A stretch of 21,028 nucleotides of DNA, taken from an uncultured Oscillibacter sp. GTDB lineage: Bacteria; Bacillota; Clostridia; Oscillospirales; Oscillospiraceae. The DNA lies in assembly GCA_900770295.1 (NCBI GenBank), contig CAAGJQ010000113.1, forward strand, positions 1 to 21,028, in the 5' to 3' direction. A program made the position numbers and the translations under genes. Below, one piece after another: positions 14,540 to 21,028 of the stretch; within the stretch, counting starts at the first letter, position 1; every line of letters begins with the position of its first letter. The notes beneath the pieces are model-generated. The model saw only the letters and a list, made by a program, of their open reading frames with translations. It was not told the DNA's origin and ran no database searches.

Positions 14540-14581
14540 CATTCCGGGCCGGAGGAAAAGCATGATTTTATCGCCAGGGGT

Positions 14582-14610
14582 TTGCCATTTTCCCCGACCT
14601 TCTGTATAAT
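14582..14610 (+). promoter_or_regulatory. promoter of the iron-sulfur flavoprotein gene
   Basis: TTGCCA (14582-14587), 17-base spacer, perfect TATAAT (14605-14610), 38 bases before the ATG. Confidence 0.88.
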
Positions 14611-14632
14611 GGAGACACTATATTATATAACC

Positions 14633-14648
14633 AAGGAGGGTCCCCCTT
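14633..14648 (+). promoter_or_regulatory. ribosome site embedded in a small hairpin
   Basis: AAGGAGGG (14633-14640) can pair with CCCCCTT (14642-14648) immediately before the ATG, leaving a bulged A. The Shine-Dalgarno sequence of the flavoprotein gene would be partly closed in the mRNA. Confidence 0.4.
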
Positions 14649-15275
14649 ATGAAGATCGTCGCCATCAATGGAAGCCCCCGGAAAAACGGAAACACCGCTC
14701 TGCTGCTGGACACCGTCCGCAAGGAGGTAGAGGCCGCCGGCGTGGAGTTCCAGGTCTTTCAGCCCGGCCCCAACGTCCATCCCTGCATGGCCTGCTACAA
14801 CTGCCTGGACACCGGCAGCCTTCGCTGCGTCAGGGATGACGACGGCGTCAACGACATCATCGCCGCCTGCATCGAGGCCGACGGCATCCTGCTGGCCTCC
14901 CCGGTGTATCACAGCGGCATGTCCGGCAGCATGAAGTGCGTCGTGGACCGCCTGATGCTCGCCGCCGGCTGCGGCGTCAACCAGCTCCACCACAAGGTGG
15001 GCGGCGCCCTGTGCACCCTGCGGCGCACCGGCGGGTCCGAGACCTACCATCAGCTTCTGGCCGCCATGGACTGCATGGAGATGGTCATTGTCACCTCCGA
15101 TTACTGGGGCGTGGCCCACGGCGCTGAGCCCGGCGAGGTGGCCGGCGACACCGAGGGCATGGAGGTCGCCGCCAGGCTGGGCCGCAACATGGCCTGGATG
15201 GTCAAGGTCCTCCACGAGAGCAAGGTCCCCGTGCCCGAGACCCACGCCCGGCCCATGACCAATTTTATCCGGTAA
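14649..15275 (+). CDS. flavodoxin-fold NAD(P)H-dependent FMN reductase / iron-sulfur flavoprotein
   Basis: A protein of 208 aa with the FMN-binding opening MKIVAINGSPRKNGNT (GSPRKNGNT at 8-16) and the PVYHSGMSGSMKCVVDR loop that contacts the flavin. A Cys cluster C46-x2-C49-x2-C52-x7-C60 follows the first half of the fold. This compact pattern ligates a 4Fe-4S centre in archaeal Isf-type iron-sulfur flavoproteins, so the protein may carry both cofactors and shuttle electrons from ferredoxin. The substrate is unknown. It has its own consensus promoter and strong AAGGAGG site. It is read divergently from thiI. Confidence 0.9.
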   Translation: MKIVAINGSPRKNGNTALLLDTVRKEVEAAGVEFQVFQPGPNVHPCMACYNCLDTGSLRCVRDDDGVNDIIAACIEADGILLASPVYHSGMSGSMKCVVDRLMLAAGCGVNQLHHKVGGALCTLRRTGGSETYHQLLAAMDCMEMVIVTSDYWGVAHGAEPGEVAGDTEGMEVAARLGRNMAWMVKVLHESKVPVPETHARPMTNFIR

Positions 15276-15325
15276 AAAAGTTCGCGTTTTCTGTCACCTT
15301 TTCCTTTGAAAAAGCATCTTACTAT

Positions 15326-15337
15326 ATGACCGGTCAT
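15326..15337. promoter_or_regulatory. perfect 12-bp palindrome upstream of the sigma operon
   Basis: ATGACC/GGTCAT, directly after the AT-rich stretch CTTACTATATG that could hold the -10 of the sigma operon. It could be a regulator site. The ATG here opens an in-frame extension of the sigma gene but has no ribosome site. Confidence 0.35.
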
Positions 15338-15339
15338 TC

Positions 15340-15361
15340 GGGGAGCGGCTCGCCGCTCCCC
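15340..15361 (+). terminator. GC-rich hairpin between flavoprotein and sigma genes
   Basis: A 10-bp perfect stem GGGGAGCGGC / GCCGCTCCCC with a TC loop, followed only by CTCTTC. It may be a weak terminator of the flavoprotein gene or a leader structure of the sigma mRNA. Confidence 0.4.
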
Positions 15362-15397
15362 CTCTTCATCAGCCAGAAAGGAGCGAGCCGCCAGACC

Positions 15398-15886
15398 ATG
15401 ACGCAAACTGTGTTGGACAAAGAGACCTTCTGCGCCCAGGTGGTGCGGCACCAGGACGCCCTGTTCCGTGCCGCCAGAGCCATCCTCCGCAGTGACGAGG
15501 ACGCAGAGGACGCCGTGCAGGAGGCCATCTGCGCCGCCTTCGTCAATCGGGATTCCCTGCGGGATGTGGAGAAGTTCAAGCCGTGGATGCTGCGCATCCT
15601 GACCAACAAGTGCTACGACATCTGCCGGAAGCGGAAGTCCACCGTGGCGCTGGAGGACGTGGCGGACACCCTGCCCGCCGCCGGTACCGATCCCACGGAA
15701 CGGATGACGCTGTGGCAGGCGGTCCTGTCCCTTGGCGACGAGCTCCGTGCCGCCGTGACCCTGTTTTACTACGATGGACTCTCCATCCGGGAGATCAGCG
15801 GCATTCTGGGCATCAGCGAGGCGGCGGTCAAGACCCGGCTCTCCCGGGGGCGGACAAGGCTGCGGCAGCTGCTGGACGAGAAGTGA
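15398..15886 (+). CDS. ECF-type RNA polymerase sigma factor (SigV-like)
   Basis: A protein of 162 aa. Region 2 covers about residues 12-75 (DALFRAARAILRSDEDAEDAVQEAICAAFVNRDSL ... FKPWMLRILTNKCYDICRKRK). Region 4 covers about 105-158 (LRAAVTLFYYDGLSIREISGILGISEAAVKTRLSRGRTRLRQLL). ATG 15398 is the first start at the natural N-terminus, though its AAAGGAG is 14 bases upstream, which is long. It directs RNA polymerase to a small regulon and should be held inactive by the membrane protein encoded 9 bases downstream. The DUF3298-type partner makes it most like the SigV group, which in Bacillus and Clostridioides answers to lysozyme. Confidence 0.92.
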   Translation: MTQTVLDKETFCAQVVRHQDALFRAARAILRSDEDAEDAVQEAICAAFVNRDSLRDVEKFKPWMLRILTNKCYDICRKRKSTVALEDVADTLPAAGTDPTERMTLWQAVLSLGDELRAAVTLFYYDGLSIREISGILGISEAAVKTRLSRGRTRLRQLLDEK

Positions 15887-15895
15887 GGTGCAATA

Positions 15896-16729
15896 ATGGA
15901 TCAGTTTGATGAGATGTTAAAAGAGCGGGCCATGCGGGAACCGTGCCCCATCCCGGAGGACTATGCCGGACGGGTGTTTGCCACCTGCGCCGCACTGGAA
16001 GAGACGAAACCGAAGAAAAGACATTCCTACCGCTGGGCGGCCTGGGCCGCGGCGGCCCTGGCCCTGTTTATCGCGGTGCCCAACGTGTCCCCCACGGCGG
16101 CAGCCGCCATGGCGGAGGTGCCTGTGCTGGGCGCCATCGTGCGGGTGGTGACCTTCCGGGACTACACCTATGACGACGGTCATCACAGCGCTGATGTCTC
16201 CGTACCGGAGCTGGAGGGCGGCAATGCCGCCCAGGAAGTCAGCGACCAGGTGCGGACATACACCGACTGGCTCATCGGGCAGTTTCAGGCGGATTGCGAG
16301 ACCATGGGCGAGGGCTATAAGAGCCTGTATGTCACCAGTTCCGTGGTGACGGACAGCGATACCTGGTTTACCCTCCGAGTGGACGCCGATGAGATCCAGG
16401 CCAGCGGGTATCAGTTCAGCCGCTTCTACCACATCGACAAGGCCACCGATCGGTTAGTGACGCTGAAAGACCTGTTCCGGGAGGACGCGGACTATGTGAC
16501 GGCCCTCTCCGGCGAGGTGCGGCGGCAGATGGAGGAACAGATGGCGGAAGATCCGGAAGTCTTATACTTCCCGGAGGAGTTCACCGCCATTGACGCGGAC
16601 CAGAATTTCTACTGGGCTGCTGACGGCAGTCTGGTGCTGGTGTTCGACGAGTATACCATTGCCCCCGGCTCCATGGGGATGCCGGAATTTACCATCCCGG
16701 CGGATGTGTATGAAAACTTGCTGAAATAA
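15896..16729 (+). CDS. RsiV-like anti-sigma factor (DUF3298)
   Basis: A protein of 277 aa with a short cytoplasmic N-terminus (1-44) for sigma binding and one membrane segment (about 46-63, RWAAWAAAALALFIAVPN). The extracellular part has the DUF4163/DUF3298 layout: a 'VSDQVRTYTDWLIGQFQ' helix, 'YHIDKATDRLVTLKDLF', 'FTAIDADQNFYWAADGSLVLVFDEYTIAPGSMGMPEFTIP'. The DUF3298 ending is diagnostic of RsiV. In Bacillus RsiV binds lysozyme directly and is then cut by signal peptidase and RasP, releasing SigV. GAGGTG lies before the ATG. Whether this homologue also senses lysozyme is inference from the family. Confidence 0.88.
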   Translation: MDQFDEMLKERAMREPCPIPEDYAGRVFATCAALEETKPKKRHSYRWAAWAAAALALFIAVPNVSPTAAAAMAEVPVLGAIVRVVTFRDYTYDDGHHSADVSVPELEGGNAAQEVSDQVRTYTDWLIGQFQADCETMGEGYKSLYVTSSVVTDSDTWFTLRVDADEIQASGYQFSRFYHIDKATDRLVTLKDLFREDADYVTALSGEVRRQMEEQMAEDPEVLYFPEEFTAIDADQNFYWAADGSLVLVFDEYTIAPGSMGMPEFTIPADVYENLLK

Positions 16730-16742
16730 GGGAAAAGAACAG

Positions 16743-17051
16743 ATGAAACGAATATTGGCATGCCTGCTGGCGGCGCTGACACTGCTGGCGTGCGCCGGAT
16801 GCGGCACACAAAAGACCGAAGATGCGGAAGAGGAAAAAACGCTGACCGGAACCCTGGATGAGGTGAAGGACTTTATGTTCGTGGTCACCGATGACAAGGG
16901 GGACAGCTACGCCCTTACCTTCGACGGCGAGGCGCCGGAGGGGCTGGCGGAACAGGAGACCGGCAGCCGCGTGACGGTGACCTATACCGGGGAACTGTCC
17001 GTGGTGGACGCCTTTACCGGTCAGGTCCTCTCCGTGGAAGCGGCGGACTGA
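16743..17051 (+). CDS. small lipoprotein, third gene of the sigma operon
   Basis: A protein of 102 aa with a lipoprotein signal (MKRILACLLAALTLLACAGC, Cys at 17 or 20 as the lipidated residue), an acidic linker (TEDAEEEKT) and a compact beta-rich domain of about 70 residues (TLTGTLDEVKDFMFVVTDDKGDSYALTFDGEAPEG ... VTVTYTGELS). The beta pattern resembles a small OB-type fold, but I recognise no named family. It lies 13 bases after the anti-sigma gene, so it is expressed with it and anchored on the outer face of the cytoplasmic membrane, where it might modulate the RsiV-like sensor. Confidence 0.8.
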   Translation: MKRILACLLAALTLLACAGCGTQKTEDAEEEKTLTGTLDEVKDFMFVVTDDKGDSYALTFDGEAPEGLAEQETGSRVTVTYTGELSVVDAFTGQVLSVEAAD

Positions 17052-17059
17052 GGAGAAAT

Positions 17060-17091
17060 AAGGCCCGGGGTCTATGGGGACCCCGGGCCTT
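17060..17091. terminator. shared hairpin terminator of the sigma operon and comM
   Basis: A 13-bp perfect stem (AAGGCCCGGGGTC, 17060-17072, with 17079-17091), loop TATGGG. The T-run is short on both sides (TTCTGTC on plus, TTATTTC on minus). On the minus strand it comes three bases after the TGA that follows the first comM-end copy. Confidence 0.7.
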
Positions 17092-17096
17092 CTGTC

Positions 17097-17140
17097 ATCC
17101 CTTCAGAATATCTGTGTTCCGGTACTGAATAGCCTCCGCC
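17097..17140 (-). repeat. 44-bp direct repeat, copy 1 (duplicate comM 3' end)
   Basis: Identical over 44 bases to 17255-17298. On the minus strand it encodes the comM C-terminus AEAIQYRNTDILKG, followed by TGA and the terminator. It is separated from the gene by the hairpin insert, so it is an untranslated leftover and probably the original gene end. Confidence 0.93.
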
Positions 17141-17254
17141 TCGTCGGCACAAGCTCCGTATCCCGGGCTTCCGGGCTGGGCCCGAAAGCCCGCTCACTCC
17201 GCTGCGCCTCCTCTCCCATGCGTGACCGCTGCGCTGGGTCCCGCATGGGGATTT
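17141..17254 (-). mobile_element. 114-bp double-hairpin insert downstream of comM
   Basis: A non-coding segment between the two 44-bp copies. It holds two long imperfect hairpins. Hairpin 1 (17164-17192): outer CGGGCTT/AAGCCCG and inner CGGGC/GCCCG with one mismatch, loop TGG. Hairpin 2 (17215-17249): outer CCCATGCG/CGCATGGG and inner GACC/GGTC with one mismatch. There is no open frame of interest. The layout is like a REP- or MITE-type non-autonomous element, or a remnant of a site-specific integrant; mobility is inference. Confidence 0.6.
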
Positions 17255-18770
17255 ATCCCTTCAGAATATCTGTGTTCCGGTACTGAATAGCCTCCGCCAG
17301 GTGCTGGGCGCCGATGTCCGCGTCGCCGTCCAGGTCCGCGATGGTCCGGGCCACCCGGAGGATGCGGTCGTGGGACCGGGCCGTCAGGCCCATGCGGTCG
17401 AAGGCACTTTTCATCAGCGTCTCACCGGCCCGGTCCAGACGGCAGAAATCCGCGATCTGGGAGGGCGTCATATGGGCGTTGCAGGCCACGCCGGTGCCGG
17501 TGAAGCGCGCTTTTTGAATGGCCCGGGCCGCGTCCACCCGCTTCTTTACCTCGGCTGAGGACTCGGGGAGTTGCTTCCGGCGCATGGCCTCATACTCCAC
17601 TGACGGGACGCTCACATGGAGGTCGATGCGGTCCAGCAGGGGACCGGAGATCTTTTCCACGTACTTCTCCACCTCCCGGTCGGAGCAGGTGCACTTGCCG
17701 GAGGGGTGGCCCCGCCAGCCGCAGCGGCAGGGGTTCATGGCGCACACCAGCTGGAACCGGGCGGGCAGATGCAGGGTGCCTCCGGCCCGGGCCACCGTCA
17801 CCTCGCCGTCCTCCAGGGGCTGGCGCATGGCCTCCAGCACGTCCCGGCGGAACTCCGGCAGCTCGTCCAGAAACAGGACACCGTTGTGGGCCAGGGAGAT
17901 CTCGCCCGGCCGCATGGCGGGCCCGCCCCCGGCCAGCGCGGCGGCGGAGGTGGTGTGGTGAGGGCTGCGGAAGGGGCGGCGGGTCAGCAGGGGATGCTTC
18001 GGGTCCGTCAGCCCCGCCACAGACCAGATGCCGGAGACAGCCAGGGCCTCCTCCCGGGTCATATCCGGGAGAATGGAGGGCAGCCGCTTGGCCAGCATGG
18101 ACTTGCCGGCACCGGGGGAGCCGATGAGCAGCAGATTGTGGCCGCCCGCAGCGGCGATCTCCAGGGCCCGCTTCACATTTTCCTGGCCCATGACGTCCCG
18201 CAGGTCCGGAAGGCCGGCGGTGTCCGTCTCCGGCACCCAGACCGGGGCGGGGGAGAGGGGCTGCTCTCCCTTCAGATGGGCCACCAGAGATTTCACATCC
18301 GGAACGCCGTAGACCGTCAGCCCACCCGCCAGGGTGGCCTCTGCGGCATTTTCGGCGGGGACGAACAGCTGGCGGATGCCCGCTGTTTTGGCAGCCATCG
18401 CCATGGGCAGCACACCGGTGACGCCCCGCAGGGCGCCGGTGAGGGACAGCTCCCCGATGAAAGCCGCGTCCGGCGGCAGAGCGGGCAGATCGCCGCCCGC
18501 GGCCAGGATGCCCACCAGAATGGGCAGGTCGTAGACCGTGCCCGCCTTCTTCTGCCCGGCAGGGGCCAGGTTGACGGTGATACGGCTGACGGGGAACTTG
18601 GAGCCGCAGTTCTTCACCGCCGCCCGGACCCGTTCCCGGGCCTCCCGCACGGCGGCGTCGGGCAGACCCACCACATCAAAAGCCGGCAGACCGCCGGAGA
18701 GGAAGCACTCGGCGCTCACCTCGTAGCCGGTGATGCCGTTCAGCCCCAGGGAACGCACTGTAACGACCAT
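17253..18770 (-). CDS. comM: ComM/YifB family Mg-chelatase-like AAA+ ATPase
   Basis: A protein of 505 aa, the standard length. The N-terminal ChlI/Lon-like domain runs over about residues 20-150 (LSGGLPAFDVVGLPDAAVREARERVRAAVKNCG). The AAA+ core follows, with Walker A GSPGAGKS, Walker B VLFLDELPEF, the cysteine-containing MNPCRCGWRGHPSGKCTC insert and the arginine finger region GPLLDRIDLHVSVP, then the C-terminal Mg_chelatase_C domain. ComM is a hexameric helicase that drives branch migration during natural transformation in Vibrio and Acinetobacter. AAAGGCGG precedes the ATG. The last 44 bp are repeated downstream, but the reading frame itself is complete. Confidence 0.95.
   Translation of the reverse strand: MVVTVRSLGLNGITGYEVSAECFLSGGLPAFDVVGLPDAAVREARERVRAAVKNCGSKFPVSRITVNLAPAGQKKAGTVYDLPILVGILAAGGDLPALPPDAAFIGELSLTGALRGVTGVLPMAMAAKTAGIRQLFVPAENAAEATLAGGLTVYGVPDVKSLVAHLKGEQPLSPAPVWVPETDTAGLPDLRDVMGQENVKRALEIAAAGGHNLLLIGSPGAGKSMLAKRLPSILPDMTREEALAVSGIWSVAGLTDPKHPLLTRRPFRSPHHTTSAAALAGGGPAMRPGEISLAHNGVLFLDELPEFRRDVLEAMRQPLEDGEVTVARAGGTLHLPARFQLVCAMNPCRCGWRGHPSGKCTCSDREVEKYVEKISGPLLDRIDLHVSVPSVEYEAMRRKQLPESSAEVKKRVDAARAIQKARFTGTGVACNAHMTPSQIADFCRLDRAGETLMKSAFDRMGLTARSHDRILRVARTIADLDGDADIGAQHLAEAIQYRNTDILKG
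17255..17298 (-). repeat. 44-bp direct repeat, copy 2 (current comM 3' end)
   Basis: This copy is the functional end of comM, closed by TAA (17255-17253) where copy 1 has TGA. The exact identity over 44 bases, ending only at the stop codon, points to a recent duplication. Confidence 0.93.
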
Positions 18771-18838
18771 ATTCTACCGCCTTTCACGCATCAGCACCCG
18801 CCGGAAACCGGGGACGCGCTGTCAGAATTCTGTAAAAA

Positions 18839-18867
18839 AGTGTACCACAGAAAGTCGAAATATGGAA
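18839..18867 (-). promoter_or_regulatory. likely promoter of comM
   Basis: On the minus strand TTCCAT (18867-18862), 17-base spacer, TACACT (18844-18839), about 68 bases before the ATG. The intergenic stretch 18771-19082 otherwise holds only the divergent nifJ promoter and its leader. Confidence 0.5.
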
Positions 18868-18959
18868 CCTGCCGCGGGGAAAAATTCCCAAAAACACCCT
18901 GATGCCGGAGCTGCCCACGGAATCGAAAAAAATTTGTGCAAAAAATAACAAAGTCATAG

Positions 18960-18988
18960 TTTACAGCCGGAAACACACGTGATATAAT
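18960..18988 (+). promoter_or_regulatory. nifJ: strong promoter of nifJ
   Basis: TTTACA (18960-18965), 17-base spacer, perfect TATAAT (18983-18988) with TG one base upstream. AT-rich DNA lies just upstream (18925-18960), which could act as an UP element. Confidence 0.92.
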
Positions 18989-19043
18989 GTTAACGCATGA
19001 AAATTCGGGGGAGAGAGACCGAGTTTCGTGTTTTGGCAAGATT

Positions 19044-19059
19044 GCTGCCGCGGGGCAGC
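19044..19059 (+). other. leader hairpin of nifJ mRNA
   Basis: GCTGCC/GGCAGC stem with a GCGG loop, ending 8 bases before the AGGAGG ribosome site, in a leader of about 90 bases. It may stabilise the mRNA; it has no T-run. Confidence 0.4.
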
Positions 19060-19082
19060 GCATTTATAGGAGGTAAGAGTTT

Positions 19083-21028
19083 ATGGCAAGAAAGTTCAAG
19101 TCCATGGACGGTAACAACGCGGCTGCATGGGTCAGCTACGCATTTACCGAAGTGGCGGGCATCTATCCGATCACCCCGTCCTCTCCCATGGCAGACTTGG
19201 TTGACCAGTGGGCCGCCGCTGGTCAGAAGAACATCTTCGGCACCACCGTCAAGGTGTGCGAGATGCAGTCCGAGGCCGGCGCTTCCGGTACTGTCCACGG
19301 CTCCCTGGCCGCCGGCGCGATGACCACCACCTACACGGCCTCTCAGGGCCTGCTGCTGATGATCCCCAACATGTACAAGATCGCCGGTGAGCTGCTGCCC
19401 TGCGTGTTCCACGTCTCCGCCCGTACCGTTTCCACCCACGCCCTGAACATCTTCGGTGATCACTCCGACGTCATGGCCTGCCGCCAGACCGGCTTCGCCA
19501 TGCTGTGCGAGAACGATCCCCAGGAGATCATGGACCTGGCTCCCGTGGCCCATCTGGCCGCGATCGAGGGCCGCGTTCCCTTCATCAACTTCTTCGACGG
19601 TTTCCGTACCTCCCACGAGATCCAGAAGGTCGCCGTGTGGGATTACGAGGACCTGAAGGAGATGTGCGACATGGACGCCGTTGCCGCGTTCCGCAAGCAC
19701 GCCCTGAACCCCGAGCGCCCCAACATGCGCGGCTCTCACGAGAATGGCGACATCTTCTTCCAGCACCGCGAGGCCTGCAACCCCTACTACGAGGCGCTGC
19801 CCGCCGTGGTCGAGAAGTACATGGACAAGATCAATGCCAAGCTGGGCACTGATTACAAGCTGTTCAACTACTATGGCGCTCCCGACGCCGAGCGCGTCAT
19901 CATCGCCATGGGCTCCATCTGCAACGTCGCCGAGGAGGTCATCGACTACATGACCGCTCAGGGCGAGAAGGTCGGCCTGATCAAGGTCCATCTGTATCGT
20001 CCCTTCAAGGCGGACAGGCTGATCGAGGCCATCCCCGCCACCTGCAAGAAGATCGCTGTTCTGGACCGCACCAAGGAGCCCGGCTCCCTGGGCGAGCCTC
20101 TGTACATGGATGTCGTCACCGCTCTGGCCAACGCCGGCAAGAACGACATCAAGGTCATCGGCGGCCGTTACGGCCTGGGCTCCAAGGATACGCCTCCCCG
20201 CAGCGTGTTCGCTGTCTATGAGGAGCTCACCAAGGCCGAGCCCAAGCGCCAGTTCACCATCGGCATCGTGGACGATGTCACCCACCTGTCTCTGGAAGAG
20301 AAGCCCGCTCCCCTGGTCGCTCCCGCCGGCACCATCGCCTGCAAGTTCTGGGGCCTGGGCGGCGACGGCACCGTCGGCGCCAACAAGAACTCCATCAAGA
20401 TCATCGGCGACCATACCGACAAGTACGTCCAGGCGTACTTCCAGTATGACTCCAAGAAGACCGGCGGCGTCACCATCAGCCACCTGCGCTTTGGCGACAC
20501 CCCCATCAAGTCCTCTTACTACATCAACAAGGCCGACTTCGTGGCCTGCCACGTGCCCGCCTACATCACCAAGGGCTTCCCCATCGTCCGTGACGTGAAG
20601 CCCGGCGGCACCTTCCTCATCAACTGCCAGTGGAGCGACGAGGAGCTGGGCCACCATCTGGACGCCGCTTCCAAGCGCTACATCGCCAAGAACAACATCC
20701 AGGTCTACACCATCAACGCCATCGACCTGGCCAAGGAGATCGGCATGGGCAAGCGGACCAACACCATCCTGCAGTCCGCTTTCTTCTCTCTGGCGAAGGT
20801 CATGCCTGAGTCTGAGGCCATCCAGTACATGAAGGACGCCGCCACCCATTCTTACCTGAAGAAGGGCCAGGACATCGTCGACATGAACCACAAGGCCATC
20901 GACGCCGGCGCCACCGCCTACAAGAAGTTCGAGGTTCCCGCTGACTGGGCTGACGCTCGGGACGTGGCCGAGGACGTCCAGCTGGCCGGCAAGCCCGAGC
21001 TGGTGGAGCAGGTCAAGACCATCCTGAA
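19083..21028 (+). CDS. nifJ: pyruvate:ferredoxin (flavodoxin) oxidoreductase, 5' part
   Basis: Starts at ATG 19083 after AGGAGG and stays open to the window end (648 codons); the whole enzyme is usually about 1,170-1,200 aa. It oxidises pyruvate with CoA to acetyl-CoA and CO2, passing electrons to ferredoxin, the central step of anaerobic fermentation. The active-site residues known from Desulfovibrio africanus are at the very same numbers: T31 (YPITPSSPMAD), E64 (CEMQSEAGA) and R114 (HVSARTVSTH). The alpha domain (1 to about 250), domain II (about 260-370) and the gamma domain (from about 420, WGLGGDGTVGANKNSIKIIG) are in the single-chain order. The ferredoxin and TPP domains lie beyond the window. 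Its C-ending codons and strong promoter suggest very high expression. Confidence 0.96.
   Translation, partial: MARKFKSMDGNNAAAWVSYAFTEVAGIYPITPSSPMADLVDQWAAAGQKNIFGTTVKVCEMQSEAGASGTVHGSLAAGAMTTTYTASQGLLLMIPNMYKIAGELLPCVFHVSARTVSTHALNIFGDHSDVMACRQTGFAMLCENDPQEIMDLAPVAHLAAIEGRVPFINFFDGFRTSHEIQKVAVWDYEDLKEMCDMDAVAAFRKHALNPERPNMRGSHENGDIFFQHREACNPYYEALPAVVEKYMDKINAKLGTDYKLFNYYGAPDAERVIIAMGSICNVAEEVIDYMTAQGEKVGLIKVHLYRPFKADRLIEAIPATCKKIAVLDRTKEPGSLGEPLYMDVVTALANAGKNDIKVIGGRYGLGSKDTPPRSVFAVYEELTKAEPKRQFTIGIVDDVTHLSLEEKPAPLVAPAGTIACKFWGLGGDGTVGANKNSIKIIGDHTDKYVQAYFQYDSKKTGGVTISHLRFGDTPIKSSYYINKADFVACHVPAYITKGFPIVRDVKPGGTFLINCQWSDEELGHHLDAASKRYIAKNNIQVYTINAIDLAKEIGMGKRTNTILQSAFFSLAKVMPESEAIQYMKDAATHSYLKKGQDIVDMNHKAIDAGATAYKKFEVPADWADARDVAEDVQLAGKPELVEQVKTIL

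Noticed and set aside
15326..15400. An N-terminally extended sigma factor starting at ATG 15326
   Set aside because: The extension has no sigma homology and no ribosome site, and it crosses a palindrome and a GC hairpin that look non-coding.
17616..18902. 428-codon plus-strand frame
   Set aside because: Antisense to comM; no domain, no ribosome site, His/Gly/Gln-rich shadow composition.
18990..20891. 633-codon open frame on the minus strand
   Set aside because: It lies antisense to nifJ, whose active-site residues match a characterised enzyme position by position. The antisense frame is open only because of GC-rich codon third positions, and its protein is low-complexity.

Overview
The window looks like chromosomal DNA from a high-GC, anaerobic, gut-type Firmicute, probably an Oscillospirales/Flavonifractor-like clostridium. 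This is inferred from gene content: RicT, a YtrA-type GntR/ABC cassette, an RsiV-type sigma/anti-sigma pair, a purine riboswitch, a ferredoxin-dependent pyruvate oxidoreductase and an Fe-S aldo/keto reductase. No rRNA, tRNA, CRISPR array or transposase gene was seen. Most genes are separated by strong intrinsic terminators, and several promoters are close to consensus.

Left part (1-5510). The 3' end of a RicT (PSP1) gene with a long basic tail comes first, then a Cof-type HAD phosphatase and a membrane-anchored XRE regulator. A GntR-ABC ATPase-permease operon follows, with a palindromic operator over its promoter. Next are a small COG2426 membrane protein and a divergent pair: a 62-residue unknown protein and an 80-residue XRE protein.

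Middle (5510-11210). A guanine deaminase gene on the minus strand is preceded by a purine (guanine-class) riboswitch. Then come a small membrane protein, a ZIP metal transporter, an Fe-S aldo/keto reductase with an EamA-type exporter, and an in-frame relic made of an ECF sigma piece joined to an anti-sigma C-terminus.

Right part (11210-21028). On the minus strand are a PHP phosphoesterase with a LacI/PurR-like operator, cinA and thiI. On the plus strand are an iron-sulfur flavoprotein and an ECF sigma / RsiV-like anti-sigma / lipoprotein operon. The minus-strand comM gene has its last 44 bp repeated downstream, around a 114-bp double-hairpin insert. The window closes inside nifJ, read from a strong promoter.

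The observations most worth following are the duplicated comM end with its hairpin insert, the riboswitch in front of a catabolic guanine deaminase gene, and the sigma/anti-sigma fusion relic.
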